NCBI GenBank assembly: GCA_029262095.1 | Contig: JAJDAB010000298.1 | Coordinates: 1 to 5,387, forward strand | Length of the DNA: 5,387 nt | Direction: 5' to 3' | Source of the DNA: Candidatus Hydrogenedentota bacterium | GTDB taxonomy: Bacteria; Hydrogenedentota; Hydrogenedentia; Hydrogenedentales; SLHB01 | Shown: piece after piece, positions 1-5,387 of the stretch | How the letters are laid out: each line of letters begins with the position of its first letter | How positions within the stretch are numbered: position 1 is the first letter of the stretch | Made by a program: the position numbers and the translations under genes | The notes under the pieces: generated by a model | What the model saw: the letters and a program-made list of their open reading frames with translations, nothing else | Database searches by the model: none | What the model was told of the DNA's origin: nothing

Positions 1-1640
1 GGACGCGGCGGGTCGATAAGCCCCACCAAACCGATCAGTACCGGCGAGCCTTCGAGATCAGCGAATTCCAGGACTGTATGCTCGGGTGCAACCGGTCGAA
101 CTGCGAACGCTAGAATACGCTGGCCCTGCGCCGCAATACTCTCGGCCTTCTCGTGCCAATAGGTTTCATCCACGGGTTCCGTTCCGCCCGAAGCGTTCCG
201 TTGTTCATTGCACATTGCGAAAATCTGCTCGGGCGCACCCTTGACGGAAATGAACGCGTGGTTTTGGTGGTCATGATTGAGCGTCGCCATGAAACCGTTC
301 TTGGCATCGAAAGGGATCGAGTCGGTACGAGTCCAATCGCCCACTACTTTTCGAATGTCCGTACGTATTTTGTCCGAGAGCGCCAGTAACGCGCCTTCCA
401 TTGGGTCGCCTTCAACGATCCAAACGCTGTCGCGTTCCACTATGGCAGCGTCATTGCACAGAGCGGCTGTACGTGCAAGTTCCTCAAGGACAGCGTGATC
501 GTTGCCGTTTACAGCGATGTCGTTGAGCTTGATGTCGCCTTTCGGCTCATAACCCGTCCCATCCAACAAAAAGACATGCGTCTGCGTCACAATCGAGGCG
601 GCCATCATTTCATTACGAGTCAGTGTGCCCGTCTTGTCGGTACAAATCACCGACACTGATCCCAGTGTTTCGATGGCGGGCAATCGGCGGACGATAGCAT
701 TGCGCCGGGCCATGGCCTGTACGCCCACTGCAAGCGTGATGGTCAGGACCGCGGGCAAGCCTTCCGGTATAGCGGCCACGGATAGCCCTACCACGGACAT
801 GAACATGACGGTGAACTCAAAATGTTCGACGAAATATCCGAAAACCAGCAGTACCGCCGCGAGCAGCAGAATTAGAATTGTCAGCCACCGGGCGAATACG
901 TTCATCTGCCTGACCAGTGGGGTTGTTAGTTCTTCAACCTTGGAAAGCATGCCGCTGATGCGTCCGATTTCCGTTTCGGCTCCTGTCGCGACGACGACAC
1001 CTTGGCCAATACCGCTGGTCACCAACGTGCCGCTAAATGCAATGCACGCCCTGTCTCCGAGCGGAGCATTGGCTGCAGCGGGCTGGGTATGCTTCTCCAC
1101 TGGCACGGATTCGCCGGTGAGTACGGCCTCTTGAATTTGCAGTCCGCGGGCCTGCAGCAAGCGCAAATCGGCTGGCACCTTGTCTCCCGCCGCCAGCAGC
1201 ACGATGTCTCCCGGCACGAGCCGCTCACCTTCAATGCTTCGGCGGTCTCCCTCTCGGAACACCGAAGCGCGAAGGGCCAGCATACGGCGGATGGCATCCA
1301 TCGCTTTTTCCGCCTTGCCCTCTTGAATGAAACCGAGCACAGCGTTTGCGAGAACCACCGCCAGGATTACAAACGTATCGACAAGATGTTCTAGAACTAG
1401 CGTGATGACGGCGGAGCCCAAAAGGACGTAAATGAGGATATTGTGGAAGTGCAAGAGGAATCTGGCGAATGCGTTGCGCTTCGCAGGTTCCGGCATGCGG
1501 TTGAGCCCCTGTGTTTCCAACCGCGCTGCCGCTTCGGATTGACTGAGACCGCTAGCGCGCGATTCCATAGCTTGAAGGACCGAATCCGCGTCGCGTTCAT
1601 GCCAATTGGTTTTCGTTCTGCCTTTAGTACCTTCATTCAT
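1..1640 (-). CDS. Cation-transporting P-type ATPase, type IIA (SERCA/PacL-like), 3' end outside window
   Basis: An ion pump of the inner membrane that couples ATP hydrolysis to cation export, probably Ca2+; the ion is an inference. Reading from ATG at 1640-1638 gives 546 uninterrupted codons to the window edge. Visible in order: N-terminal cation-ATPase domain (about 12-55), M1 and M2 (about 60-106), actuator domain with the dephosphorylation motif LTGES at 174-178, M3 and M4 (about 250-312) with the ion-site motif PEGLP at 292-296, the phosphorylation motif DKTGT with Asp335, GDPME at 411-415 (usually GDPTE) and KGAPE at 467-471 in the nucleotide-binding domain. The hinge motif and M5-M10 lie beyond base 1, so half of the ion-binding residues cannot be checked. 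Family members are about 850-920 residues, so roughly 60% is present. This ATG is the first after an in-frame stop six codons upstream; its Shine-Dalgarno is weak. PEGLP in M4 separates it from heavy-metal (CPx) pumps. Confidence 0.96.
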   Translation of the reverse strand, partial: MNEGTKGRTKTNWHERDADSVLQAMESRASGLSQSEAAARLETQGLNRMPEPAKRNAFARFLLHFHNILIYVLLGSAVITLVLEHLVDTFVILAVVLANAVLGFIQEGKAEKAMDAIRRMLALRASVFREGDRRSIEGERLVPGDIVLLAAGDKVPADLRLLQARGLQIQEAVLTGESVPVEKHTQPAAANAPLGDRACIAFSGTLVTSGIGQGVVVATGAETEIGRISGMLSKVEELTTPLVRQMNVFARWLTILILLLAAVLLVFGYFVEHFEFTVMFMSVVGLSVAAIPEGLPAVLTITLAVGVQAMARRNAIVRRLPAIETLGSVSVICTDKTGTLTRNEMMAASIVTQTHVFLLDGTGYEPKGDIKLNDIAVNGNDHAVLEELARTAALCNDAAIVERDSVWIVEGDPMEGALLALSDKIRTDIRKVVGDWTRTDSIPFDAKNGFMATLNHDHQNHAFISVKGAPEQIFAMCNEQRNASGGTEPVDETYWHEKAESIAAQGQRILAFAVRPVAPEHTVLEFADLEGSPVLIGLVGLIDPPR

Positions 1641-1791
1641 TTTTTCTGCCCGACTTAGCTAATGGGAGAACAGTGTCGTTCGCGAATACAATCACGGGAC
1701 TTTGATGTGACCCCCTAGAACGCGTCTGCTCTGGTGCCACATATAATAGAATCGAGTTCAACTGCGACTGGTCCATGATGCAAACTCCCTA

Positions 1792-1815
1792 ATTGCTAGA
1801 TTGCACAATTGCAAA
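1792..1815. repeat. Three ATTGC repeats with an 8-base period
   Basis: ATTGC occurs at 1792-1796, 1800-1804 and 1808-1812, so three consecutive octamers start ATTGC and differ only in their last three bases. The last two also form an imperfect inverted arrangement, TTGCACAATTGCAA at 1801-1814. The block lies about 150 bases upstream of the ATPase start in non-coding DNA. It could be a protein-binding site or chance; nothing links it to a known regulator. Confidence 0.35.
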
Positions 1816-2080
1816 AGTGTGAATTGATGGGTGCGGTTTCCATCGGCAGGAATCGTACTAATCGGCCGCGGTCCAAAACCAGAGTAAATCTTTGAAGCTC
1901 AAGTACTCCGTTATCGTATTGCGAATTTCAAGTTTGGAGCACCGCAGCGTAATAGGTCGCACGTCGGTGTAATTCCGTTCGTGAATCCCATGAAATCTTC
2001 CGATCATGTCCCGGGAAAATCCGTGCGTACAGATGAAATCGGGCAATCACGACTTTCTCTGGAATGAGAATCGCGTCATA

Positions 2081-2110
2081 TTGGCGAGGCAGGATTCGAA
2101 CCTACCACCT
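2081..2110 (-). other. tRNA-like 3' end (T-arm plus acceptor strand), no complete tRNA
   Basis: On the minus strand a T-stem 5' half GTAGG (2105-2101), the loop TTCGAAT (2100-2094) and a 3' half CCTGC (2093-2089) pair fully with one G-T wobble, and are followed by a seven-base acceptor-like strand CTCGCCA (2088-2082). The T-loop matches the bacterial consensus exactly. No 5' acceptor TGGCGAG, D-arm or pairing anticodon stem is found at the right distance upstream (about 2110-2160), and no proper CCA tail follows. In the plus direction it reads AGFEPTT, the peptide familiar from spurious ORFs antisense to tRNAs. I infer a tRNA remnant, possibly a used attachment site; a chance match of this length remains possible. 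Confidence 0.45.
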
Positions 2111-2239
2111 TATATGATCCCGAGCGTGAGTTTTGGGTTTGTAAAACGCTGTGGTAGTAGTTCTTTTCTTCTTGGTTCTCTTCCCTTTGTTGGCGGCTGT
2201 GAATAAACTTGACGTCCCGACTTGTGATGTCGCTCTCTC

Positions 2240-3004
2240 TCATTTGCCATTCTCTTGCAGTTCCAGGTTTAGTTGCGAATTGTCTGTCAGATTGCGTGAT
2301 ATGGTGCGTGCCTTGCAGGCGCATTGTCCAAGGAGATCGTTGACACTTTCCAACCTTCGATCGAAGTTGGGATCGTGAACACCATTCGAGGCGAGCCGAT
2401 CCACTTGGTAACGCGCGGCCACGAGAAGTTGCTGCAAATCCTCCTGAAGTAGATCGGCGATTCGCCGCCGGTCCGGAGCACTGATCGGAACTGGATCGCA
2501 ATCCCCCACCATGGAGTCGTGGCCGTAAATGCGAACCGCGGCACTCTGCTGTCCGGTGGAATCCGGACGATGTTGCGCGACGCGGTTCCGTTCGGTGATG
2601 TCTTGGACAACCCCGTCATATGAAATCAATTCTCCATGTTCGTTGTACGACGGTATGGTTGTGTTGAGAACCCAGCGGACGACGTTGTCTTTTCTGCGGA
2701 TGCGGTGCTCGATCGAAGGCGCATCTTGTCCCGATCGGATTTGGTACAGTTGACGAGTGACGAGGGCGCGGTCTTCGGGCAGGACCATTCGGATCCACAG
2801 CATGGGATCGGCTGCGAATTCGGCGGGCGAATACCCCGTGATTACAACACAATTTGCAGTATGACGGGTTCTTGTAGCTCCGTCATTCAAAATATCGACG
2901 GTGAATACATAGTCCTTAACCGCGTTAGCAAGCTGGCGAAGCCGGCTATCAATGTTTTCCTCCGCCGATATGCTATTCGACGCCTTGTCGTTGTTGGGGT
3001 TCAT
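2240..3004 (-). CDS. PAS-domain protein with degenerate histidine-kinase dimerisation region, no phosphoacceptor His, no ATPase domain
   Basis: A cytoplasmic sensor-like protein of 254 residues with no signal peptide or membrane segment. Residues about 20-140 are a PAS_3-type fold: GYSPAEF at 57-63, PEDR at 76-79, the stretch from EHRIRRKD to RWV at 99-112, and the PAC-type ending GVVQDITER at 131-139. Residues about 174-245 align with the phosphoacceptor region of NarL/DegS-type kinases (RRRIA then DLQQLLVAAR at 189-198). There the expected Leu-His-Asp is Leu-Gln-Glu, so Gln187 replaces the phosphorylated His. The protein stops directly after the second helix, and no ATPase-domain remnant follows in any frame. 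It cannot autophosphorylate conventionally. I chose the ATG at 3004-3002; a GTG at 3067 would add 21 residues but has no Shine-Dalgarno. It is transcribed away from the response regulator at 3218-3868. It could be a decoy, a heterodimer partner or a truncated pseudogene; the intact frame gives no sign of recent damage. Confidence 0.85.
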   Translation of the reverse strand: MNPNNDKASNSISAEENIDSRLRQLANAVKDYVFTVDILNDGATRTRHTANCVVITGYSPAEFAADPMLWIRMVLPEDRALVTRQLYQIRSGQDAPSIEHRIRRKDNVVRWVLNTTIPSYNEHGELISYDGVVQDITERNRVAQHRPDSTGQQSAAVRIYGHDSMVGDCDPVPISAPDRRRIADLLQEDLQQLLVAARYQVDRLASNGVHDPNFDRRLESVNDLLGQCACKARTISRNLTDNSQLNLELQENGK

Positions 3005-3006
3005 CA

Positions 3007-3180
3007 ATGCAGGCCTACGTGTCGCGTCGCATTCGGCGGGCCGCCCACGGCGTTGACCACCTCGCACTCGGGAGTTTGCGGACTATTCTCATCGATTACA
3101 TCAATCTGGTGTTTGACCCGCAGGCGCTTCAATTGCCATTCTTCCCACAGGAATGGTTCGTCGCTGCTACGCAGTACTGA
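3007..3180 (+). CDS. Possible small ORF, 57 residues, upstream of the response regulator
   Basis: Not recognised. The frame runs from ATG at 3007 to TGA at 3178-3180, reading MQAYVSRRIRRAA at the start and ending QEWFVAATQY. GGGG at 2996-2999 lies seven bases before the ATG as a possible Shine-Dalgarno. Third codon positions are about 69% G/C by hand count, higher than the window overall, which suits coding sequence. It would begin two bases from the divergent PAS start and end 37 bases before the response-regulator start, filling the divergent gap neatly. Against it: no known family, short length, and any PAS-gene promoter would have to lie inside it. It may equally be a chance frame or a relic. 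Confidence 0.3.
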   Translation: MQAYVSRRIRRAAHGVDHLALGSLRTILIDYINLVFDPQALQLPFFPQEWFVAATQY

Positions 3181-3206
3181 ATTTGCGGTACACATCGAAC
3201 AGAATC

Positions 3207-3210
3207 GGAG
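3207..3210 (+). promoter_or_regulatory. Ribosome binding site deciding the response-regulator start
   Basis: GGAG lies seven bases before the GTG at 3218. That GTG opens the receiver domain two codons before AKILLVDD, just where family members begin. The same frame is open back to 2636, but that part is antisense to the PAS gene and resembles no domain, so this site fixes the start. Confidence 0.75.
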
Positions 3211-3217
3211 CCGTTTA

Positions 3218-3868
3218 GTGGGCGCTGCTAAAATTCTATTGGTCGACGACCATCCTTTGGTGCGTAAGGGGCTTGCGGACGTCATCGAAGGCGGATTAGA
3301 TATTGTTGTGTGCGGGGAAGCCGACAACATCTCGACCGCGCTGACAGAATTCGAACGGACCTGCCCGGACCTAGTTGTGGTCGATCTGAAGTTGCAGGAC
3401 GACAGTGGGTTGGATCTCGTTCGGCAGCTACGGGCACTGTCAAAGCCGGTAAAAATTCTTGTCTGCTCAATGTACGAGGAGTCATCGTTTGCCGAACGCG
3501 CATTGCGCGCAGGTGCTTCGGGGTACGTGAGCAAACACGAGTCCGGCACCATAGTGCTCCAGGCTATTCGCGATGTATTATCGGGCGAAATATTCATCAG
3601 CGGCGACCTCAAGGATGAGATCGTCCGGAGACTTCTCGCCGTGCCGGCCGCGCAGGGCGAAAGTCCGTTGCATTCACTGTCCGACCGTGAGATGCAGGTC
3701 TTCGAAATGATTGGGCGCGGACAGAACATTCGGGAAATTGCCGAACATTTGCATCTGAGCCCCAGAACGGTCGAAACACACCGCGACGGGATCAAGAACA
3801 AGCTCAATCTCGAATCCAGCCGTGACGTCATTCGGTATTCGGCACAGTGGATGCTCGAACAAGGCTGA
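3218..3868 (+). CDS. FixJ/NarL-family two-component response regulator
   Basis: A 216-residue DNA-binding transcriptional regulator switched by aspartate phosphorylation. The receiver domain (about 4-125) has the acidic pair Asp10-Asp11, phosphoacceptor Asp56 in VVVDLKL, switch Ser84 and conserved Lys106, all intact. A linker leads to a LuxR/GerE-type helix-turn-helix (about 151-212): LSDREMQVFEMI at 154-165, then EIAEHLHL and SPRTVETHR at 181-189 as turn and recognition helix, and KNKLNL at 193-198. The length is normal for the family (about 205-225). The start is GTG at 3218, set by the GGAG at 3207-3210. The divergent neighbour is a PAS protein that lacks kinase chemistry, so the cognate kinase is not in this window and phosphorylation probably comes from elsewhere. 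The recognition helix is close to that of FixJ (SPRTVEVHR), which suggests TACGTA-like targets; this is inference. Target genes are unknown. Confidence 0.95.
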   Translation: MGAAKILLVDDHPLVRKGLADVIEGGLDIVVCGEADNISTALTEFERTCPDLVVVDLKLQDDSGLDLVRQLRALSKPVKILVCSMYEESSFAERALRAGASGYVSKHESGTIVLQAIRDVLSGEIFISGDLKDEIVRRLLAVPAAQGESPLHSLSDREMQVFEMIGRGQNIREIAEHLHLSPRTVETHRDGIKNKLNLESSRDVIRYSAQWMLEQG

Positions 3869-3990
3869 TGTGAGAGTTCCTGCCCGCTGCACAAAGGCAT
3901 TCGTCTCTTGCAGTCTCTGCTTTCTTCCGACATTTCAAACATAACACTTCCTAGTGTACGCCGTCCCCAAACGAAATGTTGGCGCCGCCG
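3869..3990. other. Convergent intergenic region, no strong terminator seen
   Basis: This lies between the ends of the response-regulator transcript (plus) and the nucleotidyltransferase transcript (minus). The best hairpin is a five-base stem, ACACT at 3944-3948 with AGTGT at 3953-3957 and a four-base loop, without a following T-run. Any terminator here is either weak or of a Rho-dependent kind. No coding frame is convincing. Confidence 0.4.
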
Positions 3991-4092
3991 TCACACCTGC
4001 GTAGACCTGCGCTCGTGAAGGTGCTTCTTGCGTTTCGTCTCTGCCTTTTTCCGTTCCGCTGTGATTTGCAGAATTTCGTTGGCCAGCGACAC
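3991..4092 (-). CDS. Possible small basic ORF, 33 residues, downstream of the nucleotidyltransferase
   Basis: Not recognised. From GTG at 4092-4090 it reads MSLANEILQITAERKK and continues in a Lys/Arg/His-rich helix-prone tail to TGA at 3993-3991. GAGGG lies seven bases upstream of the GTG, a good Shine-Dalgarno. Third positions are about 70% G/C by hand count. It starts 29 bases after the nucleotidyltransferase stop on the same strand, so co-transcription is plausible. The frame stays open and protein-like upstream (EYLTEHTRNEGIE) into the nucleotidyltransferase gene until a stop near 4185, but with no ATG, GTG or TTG. It may therefore be the tail of a gene that lost its beginning rather than a real small protein. 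Confidence 0.3.
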   Translation of the reverse strand: MSLANEILQITAERKKAETKRKKHLHERRSTQV

Positions 4093-4121
4093 TTCAATGC
4101 CCTCATTCCTTGTATGCTCTG

Positions 4122-5177
4122 TTAAGTACTCGTCATGGCCGGAGTGCGCGAATCTTCGAAAGTGGCCCGTAGCGCCGCTTCATGGTCTCGGGCATCCGCC
4201 GGTTCACCAAACTCTTCCAATATCTTCGCGAGACGCTCGGGATGGCCGCAATCGCACCAGTACACGTCACTAAGCGGCAGCACAGCGCAGCGTTCGGGTA
4301 CGCGTTGCAGCAAGTCGCGGCTGAAGTCGGCCGTTCCAAGATCACTGTAGAGGTGTTGTAGAGCTAGCCGGGCGTGTTCATCGGGCGCGTGGCCATTCCG
4401 TACCGAAGCGATGGTTTGCCGATATGAATTGAATCGATGCAAAACGTCCTCCGCGCATTCGAATGCGGCGTTCCACATCAATTTCGCTTTGCCCGCTACG
4501 ATCATCGTGTTCCAAAGCCAGCCCCGCCGATAAAGGGTATCGGCGACCGCTTGACCGGGTTTTTCAATGAATGCGGACACCGGTTGCGCTGACCAATCGC
4601 CGGGACTCCGGACCGCGTCACCCGGCTGAACCCAGCCGTAGTCCGGAACCGGCGAGTCGGGAACTGCGCCCAAGAGGACAAGCTTGTCGGGGTACCGCTC
4701 AGCAAGTTCTATGGCTCGGCGGGACCGCTCAACGAAATTGTGGGCGGGAAGGATAAAATGGTCAGATGGCGCAAGTAGTACCGTCGCCTCCGGATCTTCA
4801 GCCAGGATATGACTTAGGGGCAATAGAATGCCGGGGAGGGTACCGTTATTCGTGGGTTGTACAATGACTTCGGCCGCCGTGGGGTCCGCAACGGATTCGG
4901 CGAACATGCGCTCATGTCCGTTGCCGATTATAATCTTGGTGTGATCTTGTTTCACCAATGCGCCGATACGATCTAGCGTCCACTGCAGCATCGTCTGTCC
5001 GCCCCAAAACGTGCAGTATTGTTTGGGACGTTGAACGCCGTATTGCTGCGCCGTGAAAGCGCTTAATCGTGCACCTTCTCCGCCTGCCAAGACAATAGCC
5101 CAGCGCCGCCCTCCTGCATTTAGGGTTAATTTGCGTTCCGGTGGGATTGCCCCGACTAACTCGTCAAGTAATGCCAT
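4122..5177 (-). CDS. Sugar-phosphate nucleotidyltransferase, mannose-1-phosphate guanylyltransferase-like
   Basis: A predicted cytoplasmic enzyme of 351 residues that joins an NTP to a sugar 1-phosphate to make an NDP-sugar, probably GDP-mannose for polysaccharide or glycan synthesis; nucleotide and sugar are inferred from family resemblance. The GT-A-like fold starts at WAIVLAGGEGARL (26-38), followed by RPKQY (50-54), whose Lys52 should contact the substrate phosphate. QPTNNGT at 107-113 corresponds to the family's QPxNRGT. PSDHFI at 137-142 carries the metal-binding Asp139, and YGWVQPG (180-186), FIEKP (203-207) and WLWNT (220-224) complete the sugar-site motifs. It lacks the C-terminal isomerase domain of bifunctional ManC/AlgA proteins (about 480 residues) and belongs to a shorter, divergent branch. 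The start is fixed by GGAGG at 5187-5191, nine bases before the ATG. It converges on the response-regulator gene; no other polysaccharide gene is in view. Confidence 0.88.
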   Translation of the reverse strand: MALLDELVGAIPPERKLTLNAGGRRWAIVLAGGEGARLSAFTAQQYGVQRPKQYCTFWGGQTMLQWTLDRIGALVKQDHTKIIIGNGHERMFAESVADPTAAEVIVQPTNNGTLPGILLPLSHILAEDPEATVLLAPSDHFILPAHNFVERSRRAIELAERYPDKLVLLGAVPDSPVPDYGWVQPGDAVRSPGDWSAQPVSAFIEKPGQAVADTLYRRGWLWNTMIVAGKAKLMWNAAFECAEDVLHRFNSYRQTIASVRNGHAPDEHARLALQHLYSDLGTADFSRDLLQRVPERCAVLPLSDVYWCDCGHPERLAKILEEFGEPADARDHEAALRATFEDSRTPAMTST

Positions 5178-5186
5178 TGCCCCGAT

Positions 5187-5191
5187 CCTCC
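5187..5191 (-). promoter_or_regulatory. Ribosome binding site of the nucleotidyltransferase
   Basis: GGAGG on the minus strand, nine bases before the ATG at 5177-5175. It supports this start over any internal codon; the N-terminal 25 residues before the nucleotide-binding loop are therefore likely real. Confidence 0.75.
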
Positions 5192-5198
5192 CGAAAAA

Positions 5199-5252
5199 TC
5201 ACACGTTTTGCGCAGACGACCGCATACCCGCTGCATTTCTCATTGTCATCAT
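5199..5252 (-). other. Possible 17-codon leader ORF
   Basis: ATG at 5252 (or the adjacent ATG at 5249, six bases after GGAG) opens MMTMRNAAGMRSSAQNV, ending 21 bases before the nucleotidyltransferase start. There is no amino-acid bias of the classic attenuator type. It could be a translated leader, or chance. Confidence 0.2.
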
Positions 5253-5286
5253 GAGCTCCACAAGCTACAACCGCGAACCTCCGTTA

Positions 5287-5327
5287 CTAGACCTACGTAA
5301 ATTCCCTAGAGTCGGTACGTATTCTCC
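5287..5327. promoter_or_regulatory. Paired CTAG...TACGTA repeats, candidate operator
   Basis: The palindrome TACGTA occurs at 5294-5299 and 5316-5321, 22 bases apart (about two helical turns). Each copy is preceded by CTAG (5287 and 5306) and followed by an AT-rich ATTC/TTCTC stretch, giving two similar units. A third CTAG lies at 5337. The pair lies about 115-140 bases upstream of the nucleotidyltransferase start. On the minus strand TTACGTAG is one mismatch from the FixJ consensus GTAMGTAG as I remember it. Binding by the FixJ/NarL-type regulator at 3218-3868 is a hypothesis. Confidence 0.4.
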
Positions 5328-5369
5328 TGGGTCGCACTAGGGGGATCCGCCCCAATCACAAACCTCCTT
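5293..5369 (-). other. Strong Shine-Dalgarno (AAGGAGG) with a possible 20-codon ORF
   Basis: AAGGAGG at 5369-5363 is as good a ribosome site as any in the window, but no real gene follows. Seven bases on, TTG at 5355-5353 opens a 20-residue Arg-rich frame (start MGRIPLVRPRR) that stops at 5293-5295, inside the first TACGTA repeat. It may be a leader peptide, the end of an upstream transcript unit, or coincidence. Confidence 0.2.
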
Positions 5370-5387
5370 CTGTGCGGTAAGCTTTGT

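Larger units (their letters stand above)
1641..2239. other. Long non-coding gap between the ATPase and PAS genes
   Basis: About 600 bases with no ORF I would defend. The only longer frame, minus strand 1858-2046, needs a TTG start, has no convincing Shine-Dalgarno and resembles no family I know. The stretch contains a TATAAT hexamer at 1742-1747 (plus) without a matching -35 on either strand, three ATTGC pentamers spaced exactly eight bases apart at 1792, 1800 and 1808, and a tRNA-like 3' end at 2081-2110. The ATPase promoter should lie in the left part. The size of the gap and the tRNA fragment would suit a region that has lost genes or once held an inserted element, but no integrase or transposase remnant is visible. 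Confidence 0.6.

Noticed and set aside
625..1134. A 169-codon plus-strand frame.
   Set aside because: It is a shadow of the P-type ATPase, whose motifs are unambiguous on the other strand.
1742..1747. A perfect TATAAT (plus), also TATTAT on minus, as promoter of the ATPase or of a small RNA.
   Set aside because: No acceptable -35 hexamer stands 16-18 bases away on either strand.
1858..2046. A 62-codon minus-strand frame.
   Set aside because: It needs a TTG start, lacks a convincing ribosome site and resembles no known family; it could be a relic but I cannot support it.
2211..2231. Imperfect inverted repeat GACGTC...GATGTC after the PAS gene as terminator.
   Set aside because: It has a six-base stem with a mismatch and no T-run on the minus strand.
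2076..2501. A 141-codon minus-strand frame overlapping the PAS gene's 3' end, considered as a frameshifted continuation carrying the missing ATPase domain.
   Set aside because: None of the N, G1 or G2 box motifs of histidine-kinase ATPase domains appear in it or in the third frame.
2636..3217. N-terminal extension of the response-regulator frame to give a 410-residue protein.
   Set aside because: This part is antisense to the PAS gene and shows no domain; a proper GGAG-GTG start lies at the receiver domain boundary.
3004..3942. A 312-codon open frame on the minus strand.
   Set aside because: It is antisense to the response regulator, is rich in Ser, Arg and Cys as antisense frames are, and has no recognisable domain.
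5053..5340. A 95-codon plus-strand frame.
   Set aside because: It is antisense to the nucleotidyltransferase N-terminus and its leader, with no domain.

Overview
This is a bacterial chromosomal window with four well-supported protein genes and no complete RNA gene, transposase or CRISPR array. Base composition looks mid-50s % G+C by eye (not calculated). The protein families do not fix the phylum; a proteobacterium or planctomycete-like bacterium is my best guess, held weakly. Genes are short, on both strands and separated by long non-coding gaps, typical of an accessory or stress-response neighbourhood.

Layout. (1) 1-1640, minus: N-terminal 546 residues of a type IIA (SERCA/PacL-like) cation-pumping P-type ATPase, running off the left edge. 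(2) 1641-2239: about 600 bases with no convincing gene, holding three octamer-spaced ATTGC repeats and a tRNA-like T-arm plus acceptor 3' strand without the rest of a tRNA. (3) 2240-3004, minus: a 254-residue PAS protein whose C-terminus resembles the dimerisation/phosphoacceptor helices of NarL/DegS-type histidine kinases, but with Gln where His should be and no ATPase domain. (4) 3218-3868, plus: a complete FixJ/NarL-type response regulator with intact phosphorylation residues, translated from GTG behind a good Shine-Dalgarno. A possible 57-residue ORF fills the divergent gap before it. (5) 4122-5177, minus: a sugar-phosphate nucleotidyltransferase of the mannose-1-phosphate guanylyltransferase class, followed by a possible 33-residue basic ORF. 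(6) 5178-5387: its leader region, with TACGTA repeats about two helical turns apart, three CTAG tetramers and strong Shine-Dalgarno sequences heading only very short ORFs.

How the parts may work together (inference). The regulator and the PAS protein are divergently arranged like a two-component pair, but the partner cannot be a conventional kinase. Phosphate for the regulator must come from another kinase or a small phosphodonor, and the PAS protein might act as a decoy, heterodimer partner or antagonist, or be a decaying gene. The regulator's recognition helix resembles that of FixJ, whose remembered target contains TAMGTAG, so the TACGTA repeats upstream of the nucleotidyltransferase are candidate operators. 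The ATPase and nucleotidyltransferase would then be plausible outputs (ion homeostasis, surface polysaccharide), but the sequence does not prove this.
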